Notes under the pieces: generated by a model
Databases searched by the model: none
Seen by the model: the letters and a program-made list of their open reading frames with translations, nothing else
Told to the model about the DNA's origin: nothing
Program-made: the position numbers and the translations under genes
From: Meloidogyne chitwoodi
Lineage: Eukaryota > Nematoda > Chromadorea > Rhabditida > Meloidogynidae
Length of the DNA stretch: 64,000 nucleotides
Assembly (NCBI GenBank): GCA_015183035.1
Contig: JACZZP010000011.1
Location: 1,302,001 to 1,366,000, forward strand
Direction of reading: 5' to 3'
In this document: one piece after another, positions 59,713 to 64,000 of the stretch
Layout: every line of letters begins with the position of its first letter
How positions within the stretch are numbered: the first letter of the stretch is position 1

Positions 59713-60361
59713 ATTAAAATGATTTTGGATCACTTAAAAAATTGTACTATGTAGAATAATCTTATTAAAATGATCTAAAATAACTTTAAATTTTCCAAAA
59801 ATTTTGATCGCAGAGGCTCCACTAAAAGAGGAATTTTCCGATAATCTGGAGAGGAATTCTCCGGGAGGAATTTTCTGAGACTCGTTTTTGAACATAACTT
59901 TTTTATTTCTAACTCGATATGGACAGTTCTTTTATTGAAAAAGCTCTCGATAAGCGAATTAATTTTTCAATTGGAACAATCCAAATCATTCTACAAAAAG
60001 TTACAGCATGAAAAAAGTAGAAAATCGTTATTTTAGTGTTTTCAGGTGTAATTTTTTTGCATCAACTGACCTGATCGGTTCAATAGTGGAAAGAATCCAT
60101 TTATCGAGCTCTTTCAAATGACAAAAACTGGCTTAAATGTTTTAAATAAAAAAAGATATGCTTGCTACTCTTAATCGGCTGATCTGAATCGTCTTTTATC
60201 GTAAAATGCGAATGTTTTAAAATTTCTAAACTCAAGACTTGAGTTTTTTTTTTTTTAAATTGAAACGCATTTTTAATAAATAATCAATAAGAAGCTCAAA
60301 ATTTAGGGTCATTTTCTTGAGAACTAATCAATAACGAAGTGATAGAAAATCAAATTATTAA
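59713..60361. other. Decayed repeat sequence without genes
   Basis: Mid-GC sequence with scattered palindromic words and no coding signal. The first 170 bp still pair weakly with 58130-58200. Confidence 0.35.
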
Positions 60362-60365
60362 TAGA

Positions 60366-60514
60366 GTGCGAAAAAATCACATTGCAGGATCCTGTTACAG
60401 GATTGGGTTTTGAAAATTTTAACAGGACTAATCCTGTAAATCTTAAAATAAAAGGATTTTAGCACAGGATCCTGTAAAATCTTGATCAGAATCCAGTCCT
60501 GTCCGCACACTAGT
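60366..60514. mobile_element. Small CAGGATCCTG-rich element
   Basis: The ends TAGAGTGCG and CGCACACTA are inverted repeats of the TAGNG type. The inside has CAGGATCCTG twice and several ATCCTGT/ACAGGA words in both directions. The flanks share a partial TATTAA duplication. Probably another small hAT-like MITE. Confidence 0.5.
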
Positions 60515-60596
60515 ATTAATACTGAAACTGCAACCTGAATAGTATTTCTAACAAAATGACATTTTATCCCAAATTAGGAGAAAATTTCTTGACACG

Positions 60597-61422
60597 ACAA
60601 TTGTACAGTGGGACAATTGTACAGTGGATAATTGTACATAAGACAATTGTACAGAGGACAATTGTACAGTGAATGGTGGTTAAGTGGTTTAGTTTCAATG
60701 GAAAATTAAATAATACATACAATAAAGAATAATTAAATTTTATAAAACTATTAAATTAAAAATATGAATTTCATTTTCGGCACTTTTTGAAGATTAAGAG
60801 GTAATTCTGCGGACTTTTTCTGCGGACAAATACATATTATTTTATATATTTTTGGTATATTTGATTTGATTTTTGCCTTAAGGTAAGATGAATGTATATA
60901 GGTTAACAAAGTATACATAAAATAATTTTTTACCTTGTCATTTACATTTTTTAATTAATTATTCATAAAAATGATTCACACAAAGCTGAATTTGGAACTG
61001 CAGAAACAAAACTTGAAAGCTACATTCATGAATTTGTTTGGAGACACGTTTTAAAGTCAAGCTTGTTTTTTCATTTAATTTTACAAATTGTCAATCATGA
61101 TTCTTATTTGTGTGAATAAAGTCTATGTATACCCATATTGCCTTAGGAAAAAATCAAATATACCAAAAATATATAAAATAATATGTATTTGTCCGCAGAA
61201 AAAGTCCGCAGAATTACCTCTTAATCTTCAAAAGTGCCGAAAATGAAATTCATATTTTTAATTTAATAGTTTTATAAAATTTAATTATTCTTTATTGTAT
61301 GTATTATTTAATTTTCCATTGAAACTAAACCACTTAACCACCATTCACTGTACAATTGTCCTCTGTACAATTGTCTTCTGTACAATTATCCACTGTACAA
61401 TTGTCCCACTGTACAATTGTCC
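60597..61422. mobile_element. 826 bp fold-back element with ~285 bp arms
   Basis: The left arm (60597 to about 60882) and the right arm (about 61141-61422) are near-perfect reverse complements. The tips carry five ACAATTGTACA-type repeats each. The arms continue through GAATGGTGGTTAAGTGGTTT and CTGCGGACTTTTTCTGCGGA. The spacer is about 258 bp with no gene. The nearly intact arms suggest a young insertion. Confidence 0.85.
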
Positions 61423-62061
61423 TAGCGCCGAAAATTTGCTTTCTAGAAAGTTCGAAAAGGCCTGTTAAGTACTGCCGATTAAGTCCTGAGCCATTTCAGT
61501 CCCGAGCCAGTTAATTACCGCCATGTCGGGCTCGTCCAGATGTTTCGGGATTTAGCTCGGATCGGGATTAGCCCTGATTTTAAAATAAAACATGGATTCC
61601 GTACTCCGGGACCTAAAAAACTCGGGTTTGATCCGGTCCGGGGCCGAGTACTACTATTTATTTATAAAAGTTTATTGGTACTTAACTGGCGGGACTTAAC
61701 TGACTCCAACCGGAAAAGTTTATCATTAGTTGACAAAGTCGGTCATACCAGTTGAGTGCCTCCCTAAAGAGGTCGGTTGATTGAGTACCAATACATTTTA
61801 AAAGATCTTATTTTTTCGAAAATCTTTTTTTTTTTGTTTCATAGTATGAACTTCTTATTCCCTCCTTAATTTTCTCAAAGCAACCCCAACCGAAATTTTT
61901 CATAAAAACAGTAAAAAAAATGTTTTGGTACTCAACCGGCGGTACTCAAAAGACTCAAACCCAGATAAGCTGAGTTAAACCGATTTAATAGTTCATTTCA
62001 AAAAATTTTTTACAAACTTTTTATATTTTAAATTTTTTATTATATAATTTTTTAGAGAAGA
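61423..62061. other. Decayed repeats upstream of the galectin gene
   Basis: Two repeat-like blocks are present. Block 61470-61720 has CGGG-rich words and CTTAACTGGCGGGACTTAAC. Block 61771-61960 has ends GTCGGTTGATTGAGTACCAA and TTGGTACTCAACCGGCGGTA facing each other. A final TTTTTTAG at 62046-62053 looks like a trans-splice or intron acceptor for the gene that follows. Confidence 0.4.
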
Positions 62062-63310
62062 ATGTCTTATATAGTAAGGTTCTGTACAATATGTATGCAG
62101 CCGATAAGGAAGAACGCTCCTTTAAATTCTTCAACCTGCGATAATTGTTCATGGGATGTGAAAAAAGCCGCTTTAAATGCAAAGGCCGCAACGTCCTCAT
62201 ATATGGCTAAATCTAATTCATCAAAAGATGACTTAATTAAAAAAACATGTGCACAAGAAGCAAATATTGCAGAAGATGATGCGCGAAATGAAGTTCCATT
62301 TATAATAAAAAAAATTTAATTTTAAGAATAGTTGAATCGTTTAAAGCTAGTTTGTAATGGCGATCTAGAAAACAATAAATTTTGTACTTTAAGGATTTGG
62401 TCAGCTGGTCTCCATTTTCGGCTTGTGATAAACCGTGGCCTGTTGATTATGCCTTGCAAAACACTTTGGTATTTTTATAAAATTTACTTTTTAACAAAAA
62501 ATTAATAAATTATATTTTTAGGCGGAAGTTGGTGTTAGTCAAATTACTGTGAGCCAAAATCCTATTGTCTTTTCACGTGTGGTAAGATTAAACCTTAAAA
62601 ATTAAAATTTTAATTAAAAATAAAAGAGAAATTTTTTTTCTACAAAACATGATTTTTAGTTAATAACAATAACAACGCCTGTTTCTAATTGATTAATTGA
62701 CAAAAAATAATGATTTTCATTTTAATTTACATTTTATAAGGTTGTACCAGTACATTACGATTTTGTACACATTGGATTTGGTCTTGGTTTTACACCTTCA
62801 AAGCGTATCACAATTGTTGGAACACCTCTCTCACAGCCAAGACATTTTATCATTAATATGGGTGAAGTGAATGTTTTGAACTTTTCCTTCAATACACGTT
62901 TTCATCAAAATATTGTATAAGATTATTAAATACTAAATATAAAAATATTTACTTTTAAGGTTGCAAGAAACACTTGGAAAGCCAATGAAGGTTCAGGAAC
63001 TGAGGAAATTTTTGGAGGTTTTCCTTTTGCAGTTGGCCAGTCATTTGTGTTAGAGTTTTTTGCGGAAGCGAACAATACGGTTAAAGTAAGCTTCAATAAT
63101 AAAATACAGTTCAATTTTTCTAGGCACATACATAAAATTAAATATAAACTCTCATCTATAAAAGATCGAATTTACTAAATATTTTAATTTTAGGTAGATG
63201 TTAACTACAAACCATTTATCACCTTCTGTCGTTTCGATTTAAGTAAAGTAAGCCATTTGGAAATAACTGGAGATGTTCAAATCGGTTCTGTTGTTTTTTG
63301 CAAATACTGA
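62062..63310 (+). CDS. Galectin-fold protein with N-terminal CxxC/CxxC motif
   Basis: Beta-galactoside-binding lectin family by fold. Exon 1 reads MSYIVRFCTICMQPIRKNAP with cysteines at residues 8, 11, 26 and 29 (C-x2-C-x14-C-x2-C), a zinc-ribbon-like pattern, then an Ala/Lys-rich linker. After GT-AG introns come DLVSWSPFSACDKPWP, FVHIGFGLGFTPSKRITIVG, FIINMGEVNVLNFSFNTRFH, VARNTWKANEGSGTEEIFGG, FPFAVGQSFVLEFFAEANNT and DVNYKPFITFCRFD...LEITGDVQIGSVVF, ending CKY and TGA. These are the galectin strands in order. The sugar-binding set H-N-R...N...W-E-R is only partly kept: H is S, W is lost, while N, R, N and E remain. Binding may thus differ. There is no signal peptide, as usual for galectins. 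Confidence 0.8.
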
Positions 63311-64000
63311 AGAAAACACAAGTTGAAATGAATATAAATAAAAAAATTTTCACATGATTACAAAATAAAATATTTAAATAAATTAAATTGTCAAAATTCA
63401 AAAAATTAAAATGTTAAATATACGTATCTAAATGAATTATAACAGCTTATCTAATTAATGTTTAATTCATTTTGAATAATTTTTAGTATACTATGTATGT
63501 ATTTTATTTGAAGTTCATTTGGGGTGTCATTAAACAGTTACTAATTTATTGTAACCAGTGATTGGAATTTTCGATTTTGTTCATACTCATACTTCATACC
63601 GGTTAAAAAATTTGCTCATACTCATACCTCATACCGGCTAATTTTTTCCCTCATACATCATACTCATACTCATACCTCCACTTTTTTAGGCCTCATACCT
63701 CATACTCATACATCATACTTTTCATACATTGAAATATTTTATTCCAATTTTTCATTGACATTTTTTATTTCTTCTGGATGAACTAATTTTAAGTGTTTAG
63801 CAAAATTAGGAAGAGATATTTATTTATGGCAGAGTTCGCATCAACAAAAATCAAAATAAAGGTACAAAAAATCTTATTAAAAGATCATAAGGTATAAAAT
63901 TTTCTTAATTAAAGTACGCTTTATTTAAAAAATTTTTATTCCTGTTCAAATCTATTTTTCTCCCCGATAAGGGTTAAATGATTTTCAAGACCCGTATATC
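63311..64000. other. Right-end intergenic region
   Basis: AT-rich galectin 3' flank, then the CATAC-rich repeat described separately, then sequence without a recognisable gene to the window end. Confidence 0.4.
63588..63728. repeat. CTCATACTCATAC-rich irregular tandem repeat
   Basis: Many copies of CTCATAC and TCATACC are broken by CCGGTTAAAAAATT and CCGGCTAATTTTTT. The 6-7 bp phase drifts, so this is an irregular microsatellite or the inside of a MITE like the CGGGT and CCGTAA repeats elsewhere in the window. Confidence 0.65.

Noticed and set aside
63588..63728. CRISPR-like array
   Set aside because: Repeat phase drifts, there are no unique spacers of constant length, and the genome is eukaryotic.

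Overview
The window looks like nuclear DNA of a plant-parasitic tylenchid nematode, most likely a root-knot nematode (Meloidogyne). The base composition is extremely AT-rich, genes are cut into many small exons by mostly 40-70 bp GT-AG introns, and several orthologues are of nematode type (dopamine-transporter-like SLC6, short and long cadherins, a Cys-loop channel, collagen prolyl 4-hydroxylases, a CK1/TTBK-like kinase fragment, a divergent galectin). The species is an inference from composition and gene content; there is no rRNA or spliced leader to settle it.

Layout. 0.1-3.5 kb: a METTL4/DAMT-1-type MT-A70 methyltransferase (-) and 5-formyltetrahydrofolate cyclo-ligase (+) diverge from a 350 bp spacer. 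4-6 kb: a short cadherin (+). 7.6-10.2 kb: a divergent Cys-loop ligand-gated channel (+). 10.5-17.5 kb: two prolyl 4-hydroxylase alpha genes in head-out inverted orientation, nearly identical at both ends but different in the middle. They flank a 2.5 kb spacer with a MITE, a minisatellite and a CK1-like kinase pseudogene. 17.5-25.3 kb: gene-poor AT desert holding a putatively myristoylated acidic protein and a secreted Cys protein with an RGG tail (both -). 25.6-30.3 kb: a monoamine transporter with a very long N-terminus (-). 31.6-34.4 kb: CCDC124 and NSE4 (-). 35.6-36.9 kb: cytochrome c1 (+). 37.3-40.3 kb: ABHD18 (-) and a Maf/ASMTL-type pyrophosphatase (+) whose start codons overlap in a single CATG; the Maf reading frame carries one frameshift. 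43.2-55.9 kb: a giant cadherin (+). 56.8-61.8 kb: a graveyard of inverted-repeat transposons, with nested hAT-type elements and a tRNA-like fossil. 62.1-63.3 kb: a galectin-fold protein preceded by a CxxC/CxxC motif (+). The right end holds a CATAC-rich repeat.

Most genes are unrelated housekeeping, neuronal or adhesion genes, not a pathway cluster. The most unusual structure is the inverted prolyl-hydroxylase pair, whose identity pattern looks like repeated gene conversion with a protected, variable catalytic core. Also notable are the RGG-tailed secreted protein, the ABHD18/Maf overlap, and several short terminal-inverted-repeat elements with clear target-site duplications. Exon joins were made by eye from GT-AG sites and family conservation. 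Gene ends are mostly firm, but some internal joins and 5' ends are tentative.
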